A stretch of 44,862 nt of DNA from an uncultured Eubacteriales bacterium (GTDB taxonomy: Bacteria; Bacillota; Clostridia; Oscillospirales; CAG-272): positions 1 through 44,862 of the forward strand of contig CAKSLU010000011.1 in NCBI GenBank assembly GCA_934474225.1, written 5' to 3'. This document shows, in pieces, positions 13,269 through 21,608 of the stretch. Both the position numbers and the translations under genes were made by a program. The notes below the pieces were generated by a model. That model saw only the letters and a program-made list of their open reading frames with translations, searched no databases and was not told the DNA's origin. Position 1 is the first letter of the stretch. Each line of letters opens with the position of its first letter.

Positions 13269-16007
13269 TCACCCTGCAATTTGGTTAAAAATCCAATGCA
13301 CATCGGCGAGGGTAACCTGTCTTCTGCCGAAATAGGTATATCCGTAGGGGAACGCTTCGTCCAGCGCGCAGCGCAGCATCACAAGTGCATCCTTCACATC
13401 AATCGCGCCGCTGCCGTCGAGGTCGCCCATCAGCGCCTCGCCGCGGGTGATCGTGCCCGTGTTGTTTGCCTCGTCATAGACAACGCCGGAAAGCGTGCCG
13501 GTGATCATATAGTCGGGCAGCACAGCGCTTGTCTTGATATCTGCCGTGATGGAGCCGGTGAGATAATTTGCACCGGCAATGCCGATATAGTCCGTGGCGG
13601 TGATGGTCGCGCCCGCGCCGACGATCAGCGTCATGTTGCCGCTGTAGGTGCCGATGGGCGCGCCGCCTGCAAAGCGACGGTTGCCGCCCGCAAAGCCGTT
13701 CCATGTGCCGCCGTTTACCGCAATGTAGCAGTTGCGGGATGAAGATGCGCTTGCCAGTGTGTCATAGGTAGTCGCCGTTGCAGAGGCTGCCTCCGTACGA
13801 GTGAAAACATTGTAGCCCGCATAGAAGTTCCAGACGCCATCGGTCTTTACGCTGTCCGTGATCTCCACATCGTTGTAGCAGGCAATGATATGGCTGCCGC
13901 TCTTTTCTGTGCTCTTCAGCGTGATATTGTCGATCTTCGTGTTGCTGCCGAGCTTGAAGGTGTTGCCCGAGATGCTGATTACGGCGTCCGCACCTTCGCC
14001 GACAATGGTCAGATGCGAGGGGTTTATCGAGGAGTAGAAGTTGCCCGCGAATGTCCAGGTGCCGACCACATGCAGGGTGGCATCCTTGCCGTAGGCGAAC
14101 TTATCCATCGCAACGGCGAAATTCGAGATCGGGTCCGCCGCCGTGCCCATGCCGTTGATACTGCCCTTGTCCGAAACATAGACATCGGTCATATAGAAGC
14201 CCGCAACCTTCTTGTCGCCGCTGCCGAAAATCGCATCGTACAGTTTCTTCGCCATGATGCCGTAGCCGCTCGTCGCCGGATGCAGATATTCGTCCGCGCC
14301 CGCAAAGAGCGCGCCGCTCTTGGCATCGGCATAAGTCAGCTGATAGAGGTCGATGAAGTCATATTTGCCGGGGTGCGCCGCAGCAAGTTCGCGCGCAATG
14401 CGTTCCTGCACGGGATGCAGCGCCGCCGAAGCGCGCAGGTCGCTCATCACATTTGAGGTATTGCGGTAGATGGCGGTGGTGATATAGACGCATTCGGTGT
14501 CCGCTTTTGCGCCGAGCGTCTCGCAGATGCCGCGATAGTTGGCTTCAAATCTCTCAAGTGCGCCGTTCGTGCCGCCGATGGTGGCAGCATCGTTCGTGCC
14601 CATCGCGATGACATAGATCGTCGCGTCGCACTCCTCAGTGACCAGCGGATACGCCAGCATCTTCATGTAGTCGCGTCTGGTGCTGGGGAGAAAGCCGGAG
14701 GCGGAAACGCCGTAGTTGGAGACGATGATCTCTTTGCCGTCCGCCTCGGCAAGCGCGTGGAACTGCGCGGGATAGGAAGTCTCGAGGCGATCTTTCACAT
14801 ATTTGAAGTAGCCCTCGGTGATGCTGTCGCCGATGAACGCCACACGCAGCGGCTCGTCGTAGGTCTGCGCCGCGCCGTTGACCACATCAAAGCGCTTTGC
14901 CGTAAGGTCGAGTCCTGCGGGATAGACAAGCGTCGCTTTCTTGTCCGTGCCCGCATACGCCTTGACCTGCGTTGCATCAATGACCGTGCCCGCCGCAAAC
15001 ACGGGCGAGCCTGTGACGGTCACATCAAAGTTGCCGCGCAGCATCTGCGTGTAACCCGCCTGCGTGTAGTACGCGCTGATGAGCCCGCCGCCAAAGGTAC
15101 CGCCGCTGATGTTGATTTGAATGTCGCCGTCTGCCGCGTAATACTTTCTGTCCGACGCGGTCAGCGTGGAAGTCTCGGAAGAGCCTGCCGGCACATTATC
15201 CAGTCTGCCCTGCGCAAAAATCGGTGCGTTGAATGTGCCGCCCGTGATGTTCAGCGTTGCATCGTCGGCAAGAATGGCTGCACCGGAAATGCTAATGTCC
15301 CAGTAGTTCTTGTTGTTCGTGGTGAGGTCATAGTCCCCCGCCTTGCCGAAGGTGCCGCCGTTTATCGTAATGGTGACGGGCGCGGCAATCGAGCCGACCG
15401 GGACGCCCTTGCTGGCACTCTGCGGTGCATTGCGGTAGTTGCCCGCGGAGAACATGTAGAAGTCGCCGCCGTCCACCGTTACGGCATACGGCAGGGTGGT
15501 GACGAGGCTTGCATTTGCCGAGCCGCTTGCCGCCAGCGCGCCGCCCATGAAGTGCAGTCTGCCGTTTGCGCCGTTGTTGGTGACGACGCACTTGTCGGTG
15601 AAATGCACGCTGTTGAAGCCACCGAAGATGAAGACCGGGTAGGTCTGCGTCATCACAATCGGCAGATCAAAGGTGAAGGTATTGTCATTTGTGTTCTTGC
15701 CGAGCTGGAGACGGCTGCCCTGCAGCAGTCTGCCGCCGTCCACGGCGGTCAGCGTAAAGTCGCCGCTCTGCTCGGGAATGGTGGTGATGGCACTGATGGT
15801 CACATCACCGCAGGCAACGACGGTACCGCCCTTGCCGTTCAGTGCAGAAACCGCCGCACTCAGCGTGCCGAGCGGGCTTGCCACGCTCGAGCCGTCGCCC
15901 GTGCCGCCGTCCTTGACATAGACGATCTGCTCTGCGGCAAACGCCGCCAGCGTGCAGAGGCACGCGCAAAGCAGCACGGAAAAGACGAACAAAAGAGATT
16001 TGCGCAT
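13269..16007 (-). CDS. secreted SGNH/GDSL esterase with dockerin-like C terminus (paralogue)
   Basis: 912 residues. Signal peptide MRKSLLFVFSVLLCACLCTL... ends near AAFAA. The architecture matches the preceding paralogue: beta-helix-like region from EQIVYVKDGGTGDGSSVASP, SGNH domain (VAFIGDSITEG near 392, AMGTNDAA near 470, LHPATSGYG near 574), second beta-helix-like part, then a dockerin-like tail with loop DLDGSGAIDVKD near 862. The start follows GGAGGATTTTACG. It is well diverged from its neighbour, so the duplication is old. Each gene has its own terminator and promoter. It is probably extracellular, attached to a scaffoldin if one exists; the substrate is unknown. Confidence 0.85.
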   Translation of the reverse strand: MRKSLLFVFSVLLCACLCTLAAFAAEQIVYVKDGGTGDGSSVASPLGTLSAAVSALNGKGGTVVACGDVTISAITTIPEQSGDFTLTAVDGGRLLQGSRLQLGKNTNDNTFTFDLPIVMTQTYPVFIFGGFNSVHFTDKCVVTNNGANGRLHFMGGALAASGSANASLVTTLPYAVTVDGGDFYMFSAGNYRNAPQSASKGVPVGSIAAPVTITINGGTFGKAGDYDLTTNNKNYWDISISGAAILADDATLNITGGTFNAPIFAQGRLDNVPAGSSETSTLTASDRKYYAADGDIQINISGGTFGGGLISAYYTQAGYTQMLRGNFDVTVTGSPVFAAGTVIDATQVKAYAGTDKKATLVYPAGLDLTAKRFDVVNGAAQTYDEPLRVAFIGDSITEGYFKYVKDRLETSYPAQFHALAEADGKEIIVSNYGVSASGFLPSTRRDYMKMLAYPLVTEECDATIYVIAMGTNDAATIGGTNGALERFEANYRGICETLGAKADTECVYITTAIYRNTSNVMSDLRASAALHPVQERIARELAAAHPGKYDFIDLYQLTYADAKSGALFAGADEYLHPATSGYGIMAKKLYDAIFGSGDKKVAGFYMTDVYVSDKGSINGMGTAADPISNFAVAMDKFAYGKDATLHVVGTWTFAGNFYSSINPSHLTIVGEGADAVISISGNTFKLGSNTKIDNITLKSTEKSGSHIIACYNDVEITDSVKTDGVWNFYAGYNVFTRTEAASATATTYDTLASASSSRNCYIAVNGGTWNGFAGGNRRFAGGAPIGTYSGNMTLIVGAGATITATDYIGIAGANYLTGSITADIKTSAVLPDYMITGTLSGVVYDEANNTGTITRGEALMGDLDGSGAIDVKDALVMLRCALDEAFPYGYTYFGRRQVTLADVHWIFNQIAG

Positions 16008-16047
16008 CGTAAAATCCTCCTTATTTTGCGGGAGCAGGCTGCCCCCG

Positions 16048-16088
16048 TGTGTGTACTATTGTCATTTTAGCATAATATTGTACACACA
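16048..16088 (-). promoter_or_regulatory. promoter with perfect 9-bp inverted repeat
   Basis: TGTGTGTAC (16048-16056) and GTACACACA (16080-16088) flank a 23-bp core that holds, on the minus strand, an extended -10 TGCTAAAAT. The symmetry around the -10 suggests a repressor site; the regulator is not identifiable. Confidence 0.5.
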
Positions 16089-16144
16089 ACAAGCCAAAAA
16101 TGCGTGTATTTTCGGTCAAAATTTCACTGTTTTGAACCTATTTC

Positions 16145-16183
16145 AAAAAAAGTCCGGAATCCCGGATGGGATTTCGGATTTTT
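16145..16183 (-). terminator. terminator of the SLH protein gene
   Basis: Imperfect hairpin: AAAAAAGTCCG pairs with CGGATTTTTT around an inner AATCCC/GGGATT stem, directly after the stop at 16189. Confidence 0.75.
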
Positions 16184-16188
16184 TGAAT

Positions 16189-18702
16189 TCAGTCGAGCAC
16201 AATCGTGGGCCAGAGCGAGGTGGAGAATGCGGAGACGCCGGTGAGGGTATCGGCAATCGAGCCGCTGCCGTCCACGTTGACGAGCGCCGGGCGCGCCTTG
16301 AAGCTCTTTGCGCCGGCAAGCCCGACAAGCGCCTTCGGGATGGCAATCTCGGCGACATAACCCTCGTCGCGGTCGTCGTTGTTCCCGACCGTGCCGAGCA
16401 CCTTGACCGCCGCTCTGCCGCCCGTGAGCGTCTGCCGCTTTGCGCCGTTTACATAGTATTCGATCGAGCGGATGCCGTCCATGCCGACTGTAATGCGATA
16501 ATCCGCCGACGCGCCCGCCGCGATGCACACCGTCATAGTGTCGCCGTCCTGCAAGAAATAGTCCGAGCGGGACAGGAGGAAGTAGACATTCTCATCGTCG
16601 TGCGCGGCGCGCAGCGTCATCTGCGCCTGCGACTCGCTGCCGACGAAGAGCGCATCGGTGTTTTCGATGTCGTCCCAGTCGTTTGTATAGCCGTCAACCG
16701 TGACCTTGACCTTCGGCGCATTGATGCGGTGGTTGAGGTATTCGCACACCAGCATCAGACCGGAATTGCCGTCCGCGGTCTTATGCTGATTGGACGCAAT
16801 GACGGCATGGCTGCCGACCGGCTCCACAGAGCCCCAGATGCCGACCGCCTCCATCGTCTGAAAATCCTTGTTTGCAAACGCGGTGCCGTCCGGCTTGCCG
16901 AGCCTGCCGTAGAGCCGCGCGCCCTTGTTGTACACCATGTAGGTCTCGCCGGACGCAAAGCGCGTGACATAGGGCGAGCCGACCGAATAGCGCGTTTCAC
17001 TCAGCGTTTCGGGGCCGACCTCCTCGAGGTCGAGCGCGCGCCAGACGCCGTTTTCCCCGCTCGTCGCATACGAACCCCAGAACTTAAGATTTAGATCCTG
17101 AATCTCAAAGACGAGCAGCGTTTTGCCGTTATACAGCTCGACCGGCACGGGCATCTGCCCGCCGAAATAGGGACGTGAGACGCCGTCGGGGCCGACCTTG
17201 TTGCCGAGCTCGGTCTGCACGACGGTGGTCGCACGGTAATGATTCTTGTCGCCCGCCTGAATGTTCGGCGTCCAGCTGTAGCCGTTATCCTTGGAAACGA
17301 TCAAACCGACGCCGCCGGAGCGCTTCTCGGTGTCAAAGCCGTAGAGGTCGACATACGGCGCGGTCTGCGTGAAATACACCTCCACCATGCCGTCCGAGCG
17401 CTGCTGAATGCCCGGCTCCCAGACCTGCCCGGTGTAAATTTTCGTCGGCTGCGACCACTCGATGTCGCCCGCCGCCGTCGCCTTGCCGCGCAGCAGGAAG
17501 ATGCCGCACATATCGGCATACATGCGGTAGCCGCTGGGCGCGCGCTCGGCAAAGACGCAGAGGATTTCGCCATTGTCCAAAACAACAGCATCCGGGTTGA
17601 CCGCCGCGTAGTTCTCGGTCTTGCCGATGAGCGAGGTGTCGCCGTTCTGCGCAGGCTCGGTATAGGTGAGCATGTGCGCCTTCCCGTCGTAGAGCACCTG
17701 CGGCGCATTCCACTTGACGCCGTCGCGGCTGGTGGCGTAGTACATATGCAGCCCCAGTTCGCCGTAGTGGTACAGCAGGAGATAGAGGTCGTCGCGCACC
17801 TTTTTCACGCGCGGGTACCACGCGTTTTCATAGCGATAATAGCCGGTCTTCGCCGCCGTCAGTTCTGCCTTGGTGCGGAAGTCCGCCTCCACCGACGCGG
17901 CGTTGTAATCGTCGTCCGCATGGTCGCCGTCCGTACCCTTGGTGTTCAGCTTTGCAATGGGGGTGATGACCGTCTTCAGATCTTTCGGGTCAATATCCGG
18001 CTGCGTCGGCGCGCTGCCCTGATGCATCGCCATGTCATATGCCTCCTTTGTGAAGACGCCCTTGGCAATCAGCTGCTCCGCAATGCTGTCGCCGCTCTTC
18101 GGCGCTGCGGTCAGCGCGCGATAGCAGATGACAAACGAGCCGCCGCGGTTGAATGTATTCGACTTTGCGTCGCAAAGTCCCGCGGTTTGCGCCAGCGTAT
18201 AGGGGTCGTTCCACTTGAAGTCGCCCGCGCCGTCGTCATAGCCGAGCACGCGCAGCATGATTGTGAGGAACGCCGCCTCGGAGACCTCGGTGTCGGGGTC
18301 AAACTTCGTCTCGCTCACGCCTTTGGTGATGCCGTTTGCATAGACATAGCCGATATACGGCGCTGCCCATGCGGGCACATCGGTGAAGGGATGCGCCGCC
18401 GCATTCGCCGTCGCGTCCTTCTCCGCGCCGACAAAGCGCACCACGAGGACGAACGCCTGTGCGCGCGTCAGCTTGTCGCCGAGCGCAAAGTTCACGCTGC
18501 CGTCCACGCTTTGGCCGTAGCCGCCGACAAGCCCGAGCGCATACAGCGCCTCGGCTGCCGCCGCCTGCGTCGGTGCGGGCGAAGTCTGCGCTCCGGTCTC
18601 CACCGTCAGCGTGGGGGTAACGGTCAGTCCGCCCGCCGCATACACGGGCAATGCGCTGCACAGCGCCGCCAGGGCGAGCAGACATGCAAGCCATTTTTTC
18701 AT
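16189..18702 (-). CDS. SLH-anchored sialidase-like propeller protein with C-terminal carbohydrate-binding domain
   Basis: 837 residues. Signal peptide MKKWLACLLALAALCSALP ends near VYA. Residues ~45-230 contain S-layer homology repeats (AEALYALGLVGGYG; FTDVPAWAAPYIGYVYANG with FDPDTEVSEAAFLTIMLRVL), which bind cell-wall pyruvylated polymers. Residues ~280-650 look like a beta-propeller of the sialidase/GH43 type with Asp-box-like turns: SRDGVKWN near 328 and SKDNGYSWTP near 473. Residues ~670-837 (VTVDGYTNDWDDIENTDAL) resemble a CBM9/DOMON-type sugar-binding domain. No definite catalytic triad was assigned, so hydrolase versus binding function is open. It probably sits on the cell surface and acts on glycans. 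Confidence 0.75.
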   Translation of the reverse strand: MKKWLACLLALAALCSALPVYAAGGLTVTPTLTVETGAQTSPAPTQAAAAEALYALGLVGGYGQSVDGSVNFALGDKLTRAQAFVLVVRFVGAEKDATANAAAHPFTDVPAWAAPYIGYVYANGITKGVSETKFDPDTEVSEAAFLTIMLRVLGYDDGAGDFKWNDPYTLAQTAGLCDAKSNTFNRGGSFVICYRALTAAPKSGDSIAEQLIAKGVFTKEAYDMAMHQGSAPTQPDIDPKDLKTVITPIAKLNTKGTDGDHADDDYNAASVEADFRTKAELTAAKTGYYRYENAWYPRVKKVRDDLYLLLYHYGELGLHMYYATSRDGVKWNAPQVLYDGKAHMLTYTEPAQNGDTSLIGKTENYAAVNPDAVVLDNGEILCVFAERAPSGYRMYADMCGIFLLRGKATAAGDIEWSQPTKIYTGQVWEPGIQQRSDGMVEVYFTQTAPYVDLYGFDTEKRSGGVGLIVSKDNGYSWTPNIQAGDKNHYRATTVVQTELGNKVGPDGVSRPYFGGQMPVPVELYNGKTLLVFEIQDLNLKFWGSYATSGENGVWRALDLEEVGPETLSETRYSVGSPYVTRFASGETYMVYNKGARLYGRLGKPDGTAFANKDFQTMEAVGIWGSVEPVGSHAVIASNQHKTADGNSGLMLVCEYLNHRINAPKVKVTVDGYTNDWDDIENTDALFVGSESQAQMTLRAAHDDENVYFLLSRSDYFLQDGDTMTVCIAAGASADYRITVGMDGIRSIEYYVNGAKRQTLTGGRAAVKVLGTVGNNDDRDEGYVAEIAIPKALVGLAGAKSFKARPALVNVDGSGSIADTLTGVSAFSTSLWPTIVLD

Positions 18703-18841
18703 ACTTTGTCTTCCTTTCTATCCGCTATGTGCATGACCTATTGTGTAAGTTTATTATACAATATCGCACTGCGGATTTCCATAGGCAATCCCGCGCTCGG
18801 TGAGATTGTCAAGTTTTTCGGTGACAAATGCAAGATGCACA

Positions 18842-18887
18842 AAAAGAGACTGTAAAAAGCCTGAACTTTTTACAGTCTCTTTTGTGT
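18842..18887 (-). terminator. terminator of the ABC importer operon
   Basis: 18-bp perfect stem AAAAGAGACTGTAAAAAG / CTTTTTACAGTCTCTTTT (18842-18859, 18866-18883) with a 6-nt loop, just after the stop at 18892. Confidence 0.9.
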
Positions 18888-18891
18888 TTTT

Positions 18892-19359
18892 TCAGAATTC
18901 GCCGAGGCCCATATCGTCCGTGGTCTCCTCCGGCTCGGTCTCGGTGACCGGCGCGGGAATGAACTCGGACATGTACGCCTCTTCCGGCAGCTCTGCGAAA
19001 TAGCCGGGCAGATTGATGATAATACCGTCAATGCCCATCGGCAGCTCGAAGGTGCGCACCTCGGTCCGCGGCTCGTCGCCCTTGTTTTCGATAATCTCGA
19101 AGGTCGCCGTATAGCTGCTGCCCGTGCAGGTGGCAGCACCGCGGTCGCGCGCGTTCAGCTTGGACTTCTTCTCGCCCTCGTAAAAGTCGTCATAGTAGAC
19201 CGTGACGCGGTAGAACGCCTTGTAGGTCTCACCGCCGTACTCCAGCGTCTTGTTGTCGAAGTAGATGGTGTGACCGCGGCCGATGAAGAACATGCAAACG
19301 CCGAGCGCGACAAGCGCCAGCACGACGGCAATACAAATGATAACTCTGCGTGCTTTCAT
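18892..19359 (-). CDS. small membrane-anchored protein of the importer operon (DUF6672-like)
   Basis: 155 residues with one N-terminal membrane segment (VIICIAVVLALVALGVCMFF) followed by a beta-rich extracellular part and an acidic, threonine-rich tail (TETEPEETTDDMG). The segment is followed by GRGHTIYFDNKTLEYGGETY, which recalls a small family often listed as DUF6672 next to sugar ABC permeases; this name is given from memory and is tentative. Its start overlaps the upstream permease stop by 4 bp, so it is translated with the transporter. It may be an accessory subunit at the outer face of the permease. Function is unknown. Confidence 0.6.
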   Translation of the reverse strand: MKARRVIICIAVVLALVALGVCMFFIGRGHTIYFDNKTLEYGGETYKAFYRVTVYYDDFYEGEKKSKLNARDRGAATCTGSSYTATFEIIENKGDEPRTEVRTFELPMGIDGIIINLPGYFAELPEEAYMSEFIPAPVTETEPEETTDDMGLGEF

Positions 19360-20510
19360 TTTGCCGCCTCCGCTTCTTCGCGCTTCTGATCCTCCATGAG
19401 CTGCAGGCCGAGGAGGCTCTTGTTTCTGCGCTTTTTAGTCTCATACATCACGAGTGCAACCGTGATAACGGCATAGGACACAAACACACGGAAGTATTCG
19501 CCGATCATCGAGTCACCCGTGAACTTCGTGCCCGCGCTGGGCGCGACGATGAACATGGTGTGGAACAGGATAACACCGAGGAACACATTGCCGATGTTTG
19601 CCTTGTCGACCGATGCGCCGCCGACCAACAGCGCCGCGATGCAGAACATACCGATCTGCGAGTGCGCGGAATAGGTCGGCAGGTTGCCGATATTCTGCAG
19701 GTAAATCAGCATGCCGAGATCTGCAAAGACGGTGGACATGACCATGGAGATGATGCGCGTGCGCTCCACATTGATGCCGGCAGCGCGGGCGACCTCCATA
19801 TCCTGCCCGACGGCGCGCATGTCCTGCCCGAGCTTGGTTCTGCGGAACCAGACGATGAACAGGCAGACCAGCGCGATGATGATCAGCGTGAGCACCGGAA
19901 TCTTGACGCCGCCGATGTTCACCGCAAGGAGATTGTCCACCTTCTGCCGCATGGACAGAAGATCGACCGTGTTGCGAATGCCGTAGCCGCGCGGCAGCAG
20001 GATGGAATCGTGCAGAATCGGGATAATCGGCCCCATCATATAGAGCACGACAAACTGATAAATACCATTGATGAAGAATGCCAGCATGTAGCTTGCAATC
20101 ATTTCTCTGCCGCGTGCCGCATTGAGCACCTTGCCGCAGATTACGCCGAGCAGCACGGCAATCGGAATCGAGATGATGGCAGCCAGGACGAGACCCGGGA
20201 TGCCCCAGATCTGCCAGTCGGCAACCAGAATCAGCGCGATTTCGCCTGCCATGGCGCCGAGGGTCATACCGAAGTTCAGACCCATGCCCGCCATAATCGG
20301 GATCAGCAGGCTGAGGATGAGGAACGCATTGCGCCCGAGGCGGGTGGAAATCTCATTGAGCAGATACGCCGGGGAGAAGCCCGAAATCGGGATGCAGACC
20401 GCGCAGATGAGAATGAACATCAGCGGCACGGTGTTGTTCCCGAGGAAACGGAGGAAACCGTTGCCGCCCACGGACTTGCGCGCAGCGGAAGTCTTGGTTT
20501 TTGCGCTCAT
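19356..20510 (-). CDS. ABC transporter permease, RbsC/BMP (BPD-type 2) family
   Basis: 384 residues with about 8-10 hydrophobic segments. It belongs to the branched sugar/nucleoside permease group; the motif AVGQDMEVARAAGINVERTRI is the cytoplasmic loop that contacts the ATPase, and a second family stretch is LLVGGASVDKANIGNVFLG. It overlaps the next upstream permease by 4 bp (ATGA). The two different permeases would form a heterodimeric channel for the substrate bound by the 23313-24575 protein. Confidence 0.9.
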   Translation of the reverse strand: MSAKTKTSAARKSVGGNGFLRFLGNNTVPLMFILICAVCIPISGFSPAYLLNEISTRLGRNAFLILSLLIPIMAGMGLNFGMTLGAMAGEIALILVADWQIWGIPGLVLAAIISIPIAVLLGVICGKVLNAARGREMIASYMLAFFINGIYQFVVLYMMGPIIPILHDSILLPRGYGIRNTVDLLSMRQKVDNLLAVNIGGVKIPVLTLIIIALVCLFIVWFRRTKLGQDMRAVGQDMEVARAAGINVERTRIISMVMSTVFADLGMLIYLQNIGNLPTYSAHSQIGMFCIAALLVGGASVDKANIGNVFLGVILFHTMFIVAPSAGTKFTGDSMIGEYFRVFVSYAVITVALVMYETKKRRNKSLLGLQLMEDQKREEAEAAK

Positions 20511-21598
20511 TTCTTCTTACCTCCCTCCGTCTTGCGCGTCAGCGCGTACAGAATCATACCGTTGGAGACGACCTGACGGATAACCTCGCTCATGTCCATG
20601 TGGAACAGCGAGTTCATGACCGTAGGCGTCATGGTGACGATACCCTGGTACAGGATAGTCCCGAAAATGACATTGCCGATGGACGCCTTGTTGACCGACG
20701 CACCGCCGATAAGGATCGCCGCAACAGCCGGGAACGCCATGTTGAGCGCGCCGTTGTAGAGCTGGACAAAGCCGAAGCCCTGCTGGTATACAAGGATACC
20801 GACCGCGCCGAGCCAGGTGGACAGCACGACCGAGAGCAGACGCATGCGGTCGACATTGATGCCCGCCGCGCGTGCAAACGCAGGATTGGAGCCGACCGCA
20901 GTCATCGCTGTGCCGGTCTTGGTGTGCAGGAATGCCCACACAAAGAGCGCCAGCACCGCGAAGAAGAGGATCGTGCCGAGCGGCAATTTGAACGGAAGCC
21001 CTATTTTTTCGAGGTCGATGGCATCCGCAAGAATTTTGTCATAGAAGCCTTCCAGCGAAATAACCGTGCGCAGACCCTTGCCGGTGAAGCCCCAGACCAT
21101 CTTCGCGCTGTGATACGGCAGCAGCAGCCACATCATGCACATGAACGAAACGGACGAGAAGCCGACATAGGTCGCAATCATCATCTCGCCGCCCTTGATT
21201 TTGTTGAGCAGCGCGCCGTAGCCCGCGCCGAGCAGGAGTGCAAACGGCGTGGCAATCACCACAGCCATCACAAAACTCATCGCGCCCGAAAAGCCCAGCT
21301 CAATCGAAATGGTTGCGCCGAGCAGACCGGCGACGATGCCGAGCGGCAGACCGAAGTTGAGTCCGCAGCCCGAGTGGATCATCGGCACCATGGCAAGCAC
21401 CATGATGGCGTTCCAGCTGAAACGGTTGATGACATTCAGCACCTGCGTGCCGAAGTTGACGCCGGCGACCGGCGTGAGTGCGAACAGCAGAAGCAGAAAG
21501 CCGGTGATAATCAGTCGCGGCATGCCGAAGCTGTCCAGCAGTTGACGAAGCTTGCCTTTTTCCGACGGCAAGCTGAGTTGTTTTTCAGAATGATTCAT
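20507..21598 (-). CDS. ABC transporter permease, RbsC/BMP family
   Basis: 363 residues, multi-spanning, related to the preceding permease: it has the same coupling loop (AVGSNPAFARAAGINVDRMRL) and the same LIGGASVNKASIGNVIFG stretch. It starts 10 bp after the ATPase stop. The paired permeases, each with its own coupling loop, suit an importer with two distinct membrane subunits rather than a homodimer. Confidence 0.9.
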   Translation of the reverse strand: MNHSEKQLSLPSEKGKLRQLLDSFGMPRLIITGFLLLLFALTPVAGVNFGTQVLNVINRFSWNAIMVLAMVPMIHSGCGLNFGLPLGIVAGLLGATISIELGFSGAMSFVMAVVIATPFALLLGAGYGALLNKIKGGEMMIATYVGFSSVSFMCMMWLLLPYHSAKMVWGFTGKGLRTVISLEGFYDKILADAIDLEKIGLPFKLPLGTILFFAVLALFVWAFLHTKTGTAMTAVGSNPAFARAAGINVDRMRLLSVVLSTWLGAVGILVYQQGFGFVQLYNGALNMAFPAVAAILIGGASVNKASIGNVIFGTILYQGIVTMTPTVMNSLFHMDMSEVIRQVVSNGMILYALTRKTEGGKKK

Positions 21599-21608
21599 GC
21601 CGTCCTCC

